This document shows positions 12,101-13,322 of a DNA stretch of 13,322 nt, piece by piece; within the stretch, counting starts at the first letter, position 1, and every line of letters begins with the position of its first letter. A program made the position numbers and the translations under genes. Below the pieces are notes generated by a model, which saw nothing but the letters and a program-made list of their open reading frames with translations, had not been told where the DNA came from and ran no database searches. The DNA is from DASPXY01 sp038227745 (GTDB taxonomy: Bacteria; Planctomycetota; Planctomycetia; Gemmatales; Gemmataceae): NCBI GenBank assembly GCA_038227745.1, contig JBBRPS010000211.1, positions 1-13,322 on the forward strand, given 5' to 3'.

Positions 12101-13322
12101 CAGAGCCGCCCGAGATGCCGACGCCAAAATACCCGAAGGTCTGCTCCACCGTGTTGCCAGCGATTACCGCAACGTCGGCGGAGATGCCGAAGTTCGCGTT
12201 GCCGCGGACGATGTTGCCCCGGCCAAGGCTCAGGTCGGGATTGCCGATCGTGGGGGTGCCGCCGAAGGCTTGGATGCCACCGGCGTTGTTGTTGGCCACG
12301 ACATTCGCTTCGATGACGGCGCTCCCCGGCGCGGTGACGAAGACCCCTACCCCGTTGCTGTCCGAAACCGAACTGTCGTGCAGGCTGACGAACGACCCGT
12401 CGATGAAGATGCCATCACGCCGCTGGGAGTCGAAGGTGGAGCCGTAGCCGCTGTGGGCCGTGGTGATGAAACTCAGTTCCGCCCCGGACGAGTTGGACTC
12501 GATGCGGACGGCGTTCTGGGCACTGTTGACGATGTTCAGGTAGCTGGCCTTCAGGTTGGCGCTGCCGTCGTGGGCCCACAGGCCGAGCTGGCCGCCCTGC
12601 AGCGTCAGGTGTTCGATGTTCATTGAGTCGGCGTCGTTCAGCTCCAGGAGCGGGGCCACGGTCAGCGGGTTGGCATGGTGGATACGGGCAGTACGGCCCG
12701 GGTCGGTCGGGCCGGTGAAGACGAAGCCGCGGTCGTCGGCGATGGCGACGATGCCGGACAGGACCGTCGGCGAGAACTCGGCGTAGTCGCCGTTATCGAC
12801 GTACAGGGTGTCGAGCGGGCCGAGCGTGTAGATACGCAGGACGTTGTTGGGGTAGGGCTTGGGGGCGTTGGCGAGCCGGCCGGTGTTGCGGTTGCTGCCG
12901 GCGGCCGTGGTGTACTCGTCGTTGACCGTGCTGGCGTCGTTGACGTAGAAGGTGTGGGTGTTCTCCGGCACCGTGAAGGTTTCGGTGGCGCGGTCCATGA
13001 CCGTTGCATCGCCCACCAGGGAGATCTGGATGCGCAGGCCGTGGGTGCCGAAGGCGATACCGTCGTTGGCCGGGATCCAGGTGTACGTGCCATTGTCCGG
13101 TGTGGCGACCGTGATGGTGCGGAGCAGCTGCGGGCCGTTCGGCCCGTCCTGGTACAGGTCGATGCGCACCGGGGCGTTGGTCGTGTTGCCGAAGGAGTCC
13201 CAGCGGATCGGCAACGGCTTGTCGCGCTCCCAGTCGCGGTACAGTTCGGGGCTGCGCAGCACCAGTGTGGTGCCGGTTGCCAACCGGCCTGAGGCATAAG
13301 GACGGTTGGCAACCGGCCCCAC
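1..13322 (-). CDS. Giant modular extracellular protein (Ig/beta-helix/malectin/PKD/Kelch), internal fragment of at least 4440 residues
   Basis: One minus-strand frame is open across the entire window. I checked its phase at about ten points from base 13320 to base 3 and it never shifts. Domains in order by fragment residue: Ig-like 18-118, beta-helix 120-665; Ig-like 667-769, beta-helix 772-1439 with a golvesin-like insert 1238-1388; Ig-like 1441-1713 split by malectin 1479-1634, beta-helix 1714-2212; Ig-like 2213-2321, beta-helix 2322-3036 with a NIDO-like insert 2851-3024; Big_5-like 3042-3174; DUF11 3177-3300 and 3302-3424; PKD 3425-3816; Kelch 3819-4104; PKD 4111-4403; Kelch 4406 to the edge. 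These families are typical of secreted adhesins and matrix proteins, and malectin suggests glycan binding. I see no transmembrane segment or catalytic motif. Start, signal peptide, stop and operon context are outside the window. The gene symbol and biological role are unknown. Such proteins are usually annotated as PKD-domain or right-handed beta-helix repeat proteins, and planctomycete origin is inferred. Confidence 0.95.
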   Translation of the reverse strand, partial: MGPVANRPYASGRLATGTTLVLRSPELYRDWERDKPLPIRWDSFGNTTNAPVRIDLYQDGPNGPQLLRTITVATPDNGTYTWIPANDGIAFGTHGLRIQISLVGDATVMDRATETFTVPENTHTFYVNDASTVNDEYTTAAGSNRNTGRLANAPKPYPNNVLRIYTLGPLDTLYVDNGDYAEFSPTVLSGIVAIADDRGFVFTGPTDPGRTARIHHANPLTVAPLLELNDADSMNIEHLTLQGGQLGLWAHDGSANLKASYLNIVNSAQNAVRIESNSSGAELSFITTAHSGYGSTFDSQRRDGIFIDGSFVSLHDSSVSDSNGVGVFVTAPGSAVIEANVVANNNAGGIQAFGGTPTIGNPDLSLGRGNIVRGNANFGISADVAVIAGNTVEQTFGYFGVGISGGSDVLRNVVHDNYQGIFSSGLVHENQVYQNTTVGINAANVFDNVVHANQIGIAPSWWQASSVVRNNLVYDNSQVGIYLVTSNAEIVSNTVMQAQGDAVRIEGRFLSNAHLRNNILWAQAGYDLWVDSASQQGFASDYNLLYATGAGNVAFWQGVARPTLLAWQNTAFTDLHSVSADPLFVNVGAGDFHEQSRYGSFHGGSLAPVIGPSGLPIFPVAVLTLDAGVFSPAIDRGAPTDSAAAEPAPNGNFINLGAFGNTPQASLSPAQYVLVTRPDGGEVWPAGRTFPITWRSQDSASTVKIELVQVAADSTETAVLTIADGAPNNGEYQWVLPDALTPGSNYRVRVTRNDNPALTDASNSTFTITAPTHVYYVNDGAFVTGDWTTAAGNNANDGLDPSRPKASIGAVLASFQIKAGDVIRVDAGTYNLGANIVLTAAASGVTIEGYHDAALADRKALLNRGNFDSPSAAFEVRDAANVTLDHLWITGGSYGVYAIRNGGGSGLTVSNSTIFGNESFGVFLGTGQNRATVAGNTLFGVLGTGTASPNRDDQQTGIAVEGADATVSQNLLYDSAYGISSSGLRALVSGNEIYGTSIGIDGGSVIKRNLVHDNATGIRGTGVISVISENTVYRNAREGISGGAEVWGNDVHDNATGILGGEQVHDNRVYHNTGSGIDFAHFVSGNRVYSNLVGIEQSGVITNNVIYANTNQGISLTNGYYFPIHDIVNNTVYQPQGDAVRVDFTSNVHLRNNILWVAAGYAVAVTPSAEVGFQSDYNDLYTTDQGKIGLWEGRTFTRLVDWSYELGLDRHSLDADPGLVNPAGPDGILGFSSPAVGAAQIIDNGDPSLLADGTPRYRQTDGWTTTANALALNGSSAQIAPGTGSEVASYSFDHLVFGATYQVAVTWTSEGNPPYGVPYQVFDGDHLTTQIRLNQWDTSRDFTAAGVSWKSLGSFQVSGDRMTIKVSNAATYGGYGATVRVDAVHLQQVGKNTGIDDDFHLVSGSPALDHGNPTDHYLREPAPNGGRVDLGAYGNTPETPASPAQTVQILAPNGLDKLQNGQQVAIGFHSSGLTPLRPVGLINVGGGAVDVWGPDSFFLAGPPAFNPQAIAQAVDTSGVQNPAPQQVYQTYDSGRQGSETLAYRLPVPDGTYTLRLHFVEPFQGLTAGVRKFDIRLQGTTALANYDIVADAGAALKATVKTFTVTAAGGTGIALDLVTQPGLFVYAIISGIEILAANPAGVAAPTFNLELSADGGTSWAPVAAGLGVDRYGNGSALWTVPANLPEGDQYRLRVTANDGFQARGTSGTFQVTNNGHDYYVNDGSTAGDVFTRAIGDNANSGKSPDRPMASLAALLAAYRLGQGDVVHVDTGTYNLLENLVIGAQHSGVRIEGPSTGVALLNRGNTSSGYAIELQHATDVTLDHLWITGAAEGIVAAAGSQSTGLTVSNSVIFANSYQGLHLDASNDRATVVGSTFYGLPGNASFNDDQFYGVTIAANDATVIDNTFVHHRETAIRLGGDRLTVRGNDVSGGSNGIRVGGSGTVSGNLVHDNTYTGISAGGTVLVTGNTVHGGHQVGITGGEVRGNLVYDNDIGIGYSSLVVDNRVYHNTTGISSSSMVQGNRVYGNTVGIVSNSGKVVNNLVYANSDVGISAELGAQIVNNTVFEPTGDAVRVSSGARNVVLRNNILWAQAGYDIFVPSDAQAGFQSDYNVLYGTGKLGSWQGQDFTDRATWYYETGLDGHSIVANPLFVQPAGPDGILGYSAGTDGGADDNFHLQSSSPAVDRGHPFDSFAREPAPNGGRVDIGAYGNTPEATLRPSQTVQLVYPNQLEKLQIGQQVAVTWHADGLNGLPAPTANLELSGDNGATWAPLASNLGMDSFGNGSFLWTVPSTLPEGNQYRIRVTANDGVRPSAVSEEPFLVANGGHSFYVNDGSLAGNVFTNEPGNNANSGKRPDQPMANLAALLASFHPHAGDTVFVDTGTYNLLRNVVLTAEDSGVRIVGPSAAVALLNRDNPASGTSYVFELQHATNVTLDHLQITGGYAGIFAGGQSGSTGLTVTNSTIFGNNIYGIDLEGNTNAVISGNNVHGIPGGNYLDDQFVGISVGGAGSIVTGNTVFDNRSTGITASQANVLVSDNEVFGNQTGIVGGFDPFRNQQTVVRNNVVHDNTLVGIKGAGLVEGNTVSNQVTGTGIQGGNEVTGNVVSGNVTGISGANSVHHNRVFDNSGVGIDGGGSVVGNKVYSNSVGIRSSGGSRYTPLTDNVIYANTNQGLLLRGAYNYFDLDVVNNTIYQLVGDAIRVENTGGGAIRLRSNIVWVESGFALSIDASSQNAVTSDYNLLHKGTDPNAHIGFWNSAARDTLADWQAVSGRDGHSIDADPGFVDLNGADNVFGFAQVNGVFRDGGLDDNFYLKAGSPAIDRGYSWSYGTDVEGFARQDDPGTANLGPADYSAAPQGASLFAATGTRLGIDNSGGISVSLPFAFSYYGGTFQYLVVYGQGYIRLPTDFFSNQGSKADQLIANTQIAPLAADSLGYDIILRPGSGIWYDTSVSGQVTVRWLAFNPEDNSAVNFAVVLFSDGRIRFDYGPGNQGLNPTVGISAGGQRAYQFLAGYNGQADLNNAASVLFSLAPGATDMGAYEFRGDSRDTTPPTIVASHPAALHAGTVTGGAVNQLQLTFSEDVNAVDVAAPALYELRKAGSFGFGSADDVLYALTPHYVPGSRVAGLAIGGLAGAGLPVGNYRLTVISNLNSSIHDLAGIRLDGDADGSEGGNYVRTFTIVPATADLAVTVAVDDPSPFETRLVRYSVTVRDLSGPSAVTGVQITDLLPAGLTFVSATATAGTYNNVTGLWEIDHLDLGAGATLQITARVNRDTANQTFTSTARLSFVDQGDTNDQNDQDSTSVTVQPSADLSVTQQGDRSSATEGDNFGYVITVSNAGPSPATGVRVSDLLPAGLRFVSAGPSAGTTYDSGSGIWTVGDLARGQTATLRINVQITGRAGRTLTNTARVTGLNQVDLNAANDSASTTITLLDAPLSTSGRTIAATEGLPFSAVVATFTDYDPFSAADYYTVSIDWGDGQTSAGTVSARPGGSFDVSGDHTYARHSVYRITVSIQDVTSTATAYSFAYVVDAPLTATGTDFQTFTGTPVTIVVASFVDANPLGAESDFTASITWGDGQSSAGTIHGNGGGHFDVLGTHTYGNAGTLNVNVSIHDAGGSNASASSAAHVRQLLEVTADNVTARQGTEFSGLVATFIDHRPGGATTDHTASILWGDGQSSAGMIAPNGSGGFDVTGAHTYGEESVYTITVSVADSLGNSASAVGTATITGNPLKAIGFNLRAGEGSAFDGAVATFRLTEGNPAAGDFTASIAWGDGQTSQGTIQPHPGAADGFDVFSDHAFAEEGSSLVTVTIADTAGHLATTRSGWNAVRPMQAARYYLAAAGGADGRIYAFGGYGAYGPSAAVEAYDPQTRAWTSLPDMPAARYFFAAVATADGRLFVLGGYGSSGQFARVDVYDPVANTWAQAADMPTPRTNFAATRGPDGRIYVLGGNDGLSSSSSRVDVYDPATNTWAAAAPMAQGRSNFAAAAGSDGLIYALGGYDPNYTPTASVEAYNPATNTWAPVASMSTARTYYAAAASPDGHIYALGGYDRSFARLATVEAYDPASNTWTLSAPLSQGRVYHAAAVGKDGLVYALGGLVPSAGITPTVEVLSGQALVADAPLTASGTTFQAFTGTPVTIVVASFVDANPLGEASDFTATITWGDGQSAAGIVAPNGSGGFDVTGTSSYANAGTMTVNVSILDVGGSTTSASSTAQVTQALEVTTADMTAQEGAAFSGRVATFVDVRPGGATTSYTATLTWGDGQTSPGVITPNGSAGFDVTGAHTYADSGAYTFTVFVADSIGSSASATGTATITANPLKAVGFNLGAGEGNSFDGAVATFRLTEGNSAAGDFTASIVWGDGQTSQGTIQPHPGAAGGFDVFSDHAFAEEGSSLVTVTIADTAGHLATTRSGWNAVRPMQAARYYLAAAGGADGRIYAFGGYGAYGPS
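114..992 (-). other. PKD-domain array 2 (three domains)
   Basis: Three PKD domains occupy 992-690, 689-396 and 395-114. Their cores are TITWGDGQSAAG, TLTWGDGQTSPG and SIVWGDGQTSQG, followed by GFDVTG or GFDVFS turns. They pair one to one with PKD 2, 3 and 4 of the first array, with no insertion or deletion. The third is nearly identical to PKD 4 (INPHPG-type region: QPHPGAAGGFDVFSDHAF against QPHPGAADGFDVFSDHAF). The first lacks the usual HTY, having TSSY instead. Confidence 0.93.
1011..1868 (-). other. Kelch propeller 1 (six repeats)
   Basis: Six consecutive Kelch repeats of about 47 residues each have the cores DGRIYAFGGYG, DGRLFVLGGYG, DGRIYVLGGND, DGLIYALGGYD, DGHIYALGGYD and DGLVYALGG. 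Each is followed by V..YDP..N.W and preceded by an M...R[YTSV]..[AF]A element, so the spacing is regular. Six blades are enough for a closed beta-propeller, a protein- or ligand-binding scaffold. It sits between two PKD arrays without linkers, beginning NAVRPMQAAR directly after the PKD 4 end and finishing VEVLSG before the next PKD. In bacteria such surface Kelch domains are generally binding modules. No galactose-oxidase-type copper site is recognisable. Confidence 0.93.
1762..2753 (-). repeat. Tandem direct repeat, copy A (three PKDs plus Kelch start)
   Basis: This stretch matches 1-992 at a constant offset of 1761 bases (587 codons) without indels. Aligning by eye, 1762-2061 differs from 1-300 at only three bases (1881, 1978, 2035). 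Differences rise to four in the next 60 bases and six in the 60 after that, then increase strongly. The full repeated unit is three PKDs plus a six-repeat Kelch domain. Confidence 0.93.
1875..3050 (-). other. PKD-domain array 1 (four domains)
   Basis: Four PKD-like Ig folds occupy 3050-2754, 2753-2451, 2450-2157 and 2156-1875. Each has the WGDGQ core (SIDWGDGQTSAG, SITWGDGQSSAG, SILWGDGQSSAG, SIAWGDGQTSQG), then a G.FDV turn, an HTY or HAF strand and a V.V.I.D end. The 'EG..F...VATF.D' N-terminal half of each domain is typical of planctomycete PKD proteins. PKD domains are stalk or protein-binding modules of extracellular proteins. The last three domains recur after the Kelch propeller at a constant 1761-bp offset. 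The first (3050-2754) has no such partner. Confidence 0.93.
3051..3419 (-). other. DUF11 domain 2
   Basis: About 123 residues from SADLSVTQQGDRSSATEGDN through YVITVSNAGPSPATGVRVSD, LLPAGLRFVSAGPSAGTTYD, IWTVGDLARGQTATLRI and ANDSASTTITL. This is a textbook DUF11 repeat with the 'SNAGPSPATGV.V.D.LP.GL.FVS' core and the N-D-S-A end. It has the usual family length and immediately precedes the first PKD domain (LDAPLSTSG). Confidence 0.92.
3423..3794 (-). other. DUF11 domain 1
   Basis: About 124 residues run from ATADLAVTVAVDDPSPFETR to DSTSVTVQPS. The DUF11 core VTGVQITDLLPAGLTFVSAT, then GTYNNVTGLWEIDHLDLGAG, ATLQITARV and the N.A.....D..DQN D-rich loop are all present. DUF11 is an Ig-like stalk fold found in tandem in large bacterial and archaeal surface proteins. 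It lies directly against the second copy with no linker beyond a few residues. Confidence 0.9.
3801..4199 (-). other. Bacterial Ig-like domain, SbsA/Big_5 type
   Basis: About 133 residues start at DTTPPTIVASHPAALHAG. They contain the strongly conserved LQLTFSEDVNAVDV strand (the 'F.E.V' signature of SbsA-type Ig domains), then YELRKAGSFGFGSADDVLYA, LPVGNYRLTVISNLNSSIHD and LAGIRLDGDADGSEGGNYVR before the closing TFTIVP. Such domains follow DTTPP linkers in many surface proteins and act as stalk elements. It connects the beta-helix half to the DUF11/PKD half. The D-G-D-A-D-G loop near 3835-3850 is normal for this domain and is not evidence for a separate calcium-binding repeat. Confidence 0.75.
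4215..6359 (-). other. Right-handed parallel beta-helix module 4 (contains a NIDO-like insert)
   Basis: Entry GHSFYVNDGSLAGNVFTNEP, NNANSGKRPDQPMANLAALL and GDTVFVDTGTYNLLRNVVLT are followed by many PbH1 coils, for example TNSTIFGNNIYGIDL, NTVFDNRSTGITAS and NKVYSNSVGIRSS. Late coils read SNIVWVESGFALSI and SDYNLLHKGT, then DNFYLKAGSPAIDRG. Instead of the EPAPNGG cap, the chain runs through a linker rich in G, A, P and D into a separate domain. It returns with LAPGATDMGAYEFRGDSRDT, the alternative DMGAYEF cap that closes the beta-helix series before the DTTPP Ig domain. Confidence 0.88.
4251..4772 (-). other. Nidogen/NIDO-like domain inserted in the cap of module 4
   Basis: About 174 residues (fragment 2851-3024) start QGASLFAATGTRLG and contain the run SVSLPFAFSYYGGTFQYLVV, then GYIRLPTDF, IAPLAADS, a GIWYDTS strand, VTVRWLAFNPEDNSAVNFAV and VLFSDGRIRFDYG, then VGISAGG. 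The pattern 'LPF.F.YYG..Y..V.V...GYI', 'IAPL..D', 'V.W......NF.V.LF.DG.I.F.YG', 'VGIS' is characteristic of nidogen-type and related extracellular beta domains found in matrix and protease proteins. It lies exactly between the SPAIDRG and DMGAYEF halves of the cap. Family assignment is by pattern. An unnamed relative is possible. Confidence 0.6.
6360..6686 (-). other. Ig-like (Kre9/KNH-like) domain 4
   Basis: About 109 residues: QTVQLVYPNQLEKLQIGQQV, AVTWHADGL, ANLELSGDNGATWAPLASNL, GNGSFLWTVP, NQYRIRVTANDG and the final EEPFLVANGG strand. It is the uninterrupted sister of copy 3, with which it shares most residues outside the malectin insert. It links the module 3 cap to the entry motif HSFYVNDGS of module 4. 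Confidence 0.7.
6687..8183 (-). other. Right-handed parallel beta-helix module 3
   Basis: Entry GHDYYVNDGSTAGDVFTRAI is followed by NNANSGK-like text (DNANSGKSPDRPMASLAALL) and GDVVHVDTGTYNLLENLVIG. PbH1 coils follow, such as SNSVIFANSYQGLHL, NTVHGGHQVGITGG, NRVYHNTTGISS and NTVFEPTGDAVRV. The end reads NNILWAQAGYDIFV, SDYNVLYGTG, DDNFHLQSSSPAVDRG, EPAPNGGRVDIGAYGNTPEA. It is the shortest and cleanest of the four modules (about 499 residues, no insert), so it is the best template for the ancestral unit. It is most similar to module 4 in its first 60 residues. Confidence 0.9.
8184..9002 (-). other. Ig-like (Kre9/KNH-like) domain 3, split by a malectin insert
   Basis: The N-terminal piece reads QTVQILAPNGLDKLQNGQQV then AIGFHSSGL. 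After 156 foreign residues the domain resumes with FNLELSADGGTSWAPVAAGL, then GNGSALWTVP, YRLRVTANDG and a closing GTFQVTNNG strand. Aligning to copy 4 (QTVQLVYPNQLEKLQIGQQV, AVTWHADGL, then ANLELSGDNGATWAPLASNL) places the insertion after the second beta-strand, in the same register. Known or typical copies have about 100 residues and this one spans 273. It sits between modules 2 and 3. Confidence 0.7.
8421..8888 (-). other. Malectin-like carbohydrate-binding domain nested in Ig-like domain 3
   Basis: About 156 residues (fragment 1479-1634) start VGLINVGGGAVDVWGPDSFF and include VYQTYDSGRQGSETLAYRLP, DGTYTLRLHFVEPF, GVRKFDIRLQG, NYDIVADAGA and a final YAIISGIEILA. The INVGGG start, the YQTYRSG-like aromatic segment, the YRLPVPDGTY.LRLHF core, RKFDI..QG and AI.GIEI end match the malectin fold, whose eukaryotic founder binds Glc2-high-mannose glycans. 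In bacteria such domains are general sugar-binding modules. Candidate ligand residues are the Y-Q-T-Y cluster and the N-V-G-G-G loop. Specificity cannot be read from the sequence. Confidence 0.85.
9006..11009 (-). other. Right-handed parallel beta-helix module 2 (contains a golvesin-like insert)
   Basis: The module enters with HVYYVNDGAF, followed by NNANDGLDPSRPKASIGAVL and GDVIRVDAGTYNLG, the standard opening of this beta-helix type. About fifteen PbH1 coils follow, for example SNSTIFGNESFGVFL, NLVHDNATGIRG and NRVYHNTGSGIDF. Late coils give NNILWVAAGYAVAV and SDYNDLYTTDQG, then HSLDADPGLV. The cap is broken after DGILGFSSPAVG and resumes at GIDDDFHLVSGSPALDHG, ending LGAYGNTPE. The intervening 150 residues are a separate domain, listed on its own. 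A structural or ligand-binding role is inferred. No enzyme motif was found. Confidence 0.88.
9159..9611 (-). other. Golvesin-C/xanthan-lyase-C-like beta-sandwich inserted in the cap of module 2
   Basis: About 151 residues (fragment 1238-1388) start AQIIDNGDPS. They contain DGWTTTANAL, a YSFDHLVFGATYQVAVTW strand pair, YQVFDGD, IRLNQWDTSRDF, VSWKSLGSF and end TVRVDAVHLQQV. The IIDNGD...W start, V.W...N, Y.V.DG, NQ, LG.F and a terminal V.DAV.L are the hallmarks of the golvesin C-terminal-like domain, often attached to xanthan lyases and other extracellular glycan-active proteins. It interrupts a beta-helix cap that is continuous in the sister module (GYSAGTDGGADDNFHL around 6840-6805). The family call rests on remembered patterns only. 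Confidence 0.65.
11016..11321 (-). other. Ig-like (Kre9/KNH-like) domain 2
   Basis: This copy is the clearest match to the Kre9/KNH pattern: LVTRPDGGEVWPAGRTFPIT, then W, V.IELVQV, NNGEYQWVLP, YRVRVTRND and a final STFTIT strand. It is uninterrupted, so it gives the reference length (about 100 residues) against which the split third copy can be measured. It directly follows the GAFGNTPQA cap of module 1 and is followed by the HVYYVNDG entry motif of module 2. Confidence 0.7.
11328..12962 (-). other. Right-handed parallel beta-helix module 1
   Basis: The module opens with HTFYVNDAST, the entry motif shared by all four modules (YVNDGS elsewhere). It continues through repeated coils of roughly 20-25 residues rich in N-G-I-V, such as GNTVEQ, VVHDNYQGIF and NLVYDNSQVGIYL, as in PbH1/NosD repeats. 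The late coils read NNILWAQAGYDLWV and SDYNLLYATG, and the cap reads FSPAIDRG then EPAPNGNF and GAFGNTPQA. This is the most divergent copy: its segment after YVND has LRIYTLGPLDTLYVDNG where the other modules have a GDV..VD.GTYNL motif. Beta-helices of this type can be polysaccharide lyases or hydrolases, but I see no catalytic cluster I can defend, so a structural or glycan-binding role is more likely. Confidence 0.85.
12969..13271 (-). other. Ig-like (Kre9/KNH-like) domain 1
   Basis: About 100 residues begin TTLVLRSPELYRDWERDKPL and end ETFTVPE. The pattern is that of the Ser/Thr-rich Kre9/KNH-like sandwich: a polar 'PIRW' strand near residue 35, a V.I.LYQDG strand, then NGTYTWIP and a closing F.V strand. 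It recurs ahead of each of the four beta-helices, so it is probably a spacer or stalk unit rather than an enzyme. The fold assignment is by pattern only. A generic bacterial Ig-like fold is the alternative. Confidence 0.6.
13272..13317. repeat. Pair of inverted palindromes inside the coding frame
   Basis: Bases 13272-13288 (core ggttgccaacc) and 13301-13317 (core ggttggcaacc) are reverse complements of one another at 16 of 17 positions, with a 12-base loop. Each half is itself a short palindrome with a one-base centre. The element could form one long hairpin or two small ones. It is translated in frame as PVANRPYASGRLATGT, just before the first Ig-like domain. It looks like a REP-type palindromic unit lying in an interdomain linker. 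Confidence 0.65.

Noticed and set aside
4215..12962. Beta-helices as active pectate or alginate lyases
   Set aside because: The PbH1 fold is clear, but no conserved catalytic Asp/Lys/Arg/His cluster could be identified by eye, and the coils are repetitive without a defined cleft signature.
13272..13317. Hairpin as a transcription terminator
   Set aside because: The coding frame runs straight through it, it has no following T tract on either strand, and it lies between translated protein segments.
1..13322. CRISPR array, mobile element, tRNA/rRNA or phage genes
   Set aside because: The regular periodicities at DNA level are explained by PbH1, Kelch and PKD protein repeats. There are no conserved direct repeats with unique spacers, no transposase reading and no RNA gene pattern.

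Overview
The whole window lies inside one giant protein-coding gene on the minus strand. The reading frame whose codons start (in plus coordinates, low base) at positions divisible by three is open from base 13322 down to base 3. It has no stop, no visible start and no frame change, giving at least 4440 codons. There is no intergenic DNA, RNA gene, promoter or terminator. GC-rich codons, the very large size, and the mix of PKD, DUF11, Kelch and right-handed beta-helix modules suggest a planctomycete, possibly of the Gemmatales/Isosphaerales type. This assignment is an inference from protein style, not from a marker gene.

In protein order (high to low coordinates) the visible part has two halves. 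The N-terminal half (13271-4215) is a four-fold serial repeat of a unit made of an Ig-like sandwich resembling the Kre9/KNH-like family, followed by a right-handed parallel beta-helix of PbH1/NosD type. Each unit ends in a conserved cap (SPAIDRG ... EPAPNGGRV.LGAYGNTPE). Three copies carry a different extra domain inserted in them. Unit 2 has a golvesin-C-like beta-sandwich in the cap (9611-9159). Unit 3 has a malectin-like carbohydrate-binding domain splitting the Ig-like sandwich (8888-8421). Unit 4 has a nidogen/NIDO-like domain splitting the terminal cap (4772-4251).

The C-terminal half (4199-3) begins with a SbsA/Big_5-like Ig domain and two DUF11 domains. It continues with four PKD domains, a six-repeat Kelch propeller, three more PKD domains, and the start of a second Kelch propeller cut by the window edge. 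The block of three PKDs plus Kelch is a tandem duplication with a period of exactly 1761 bp (587 codons). Part of it is almost identical between copies, so recent duplication or gene conversion is likely.

The domain content (carbohydrate-binding folds, adhesion folds, beta-helices, no recognised catalytic or membrane segment) fits a secreted or cell-surface adhesin or matrix protein. The signal peptide, any sorting signal, the start and the stop are all outside the window, so export is inferred. The several long open frames on the plus strand are codon-aligned antisense shadows of this gene and are not annotated.
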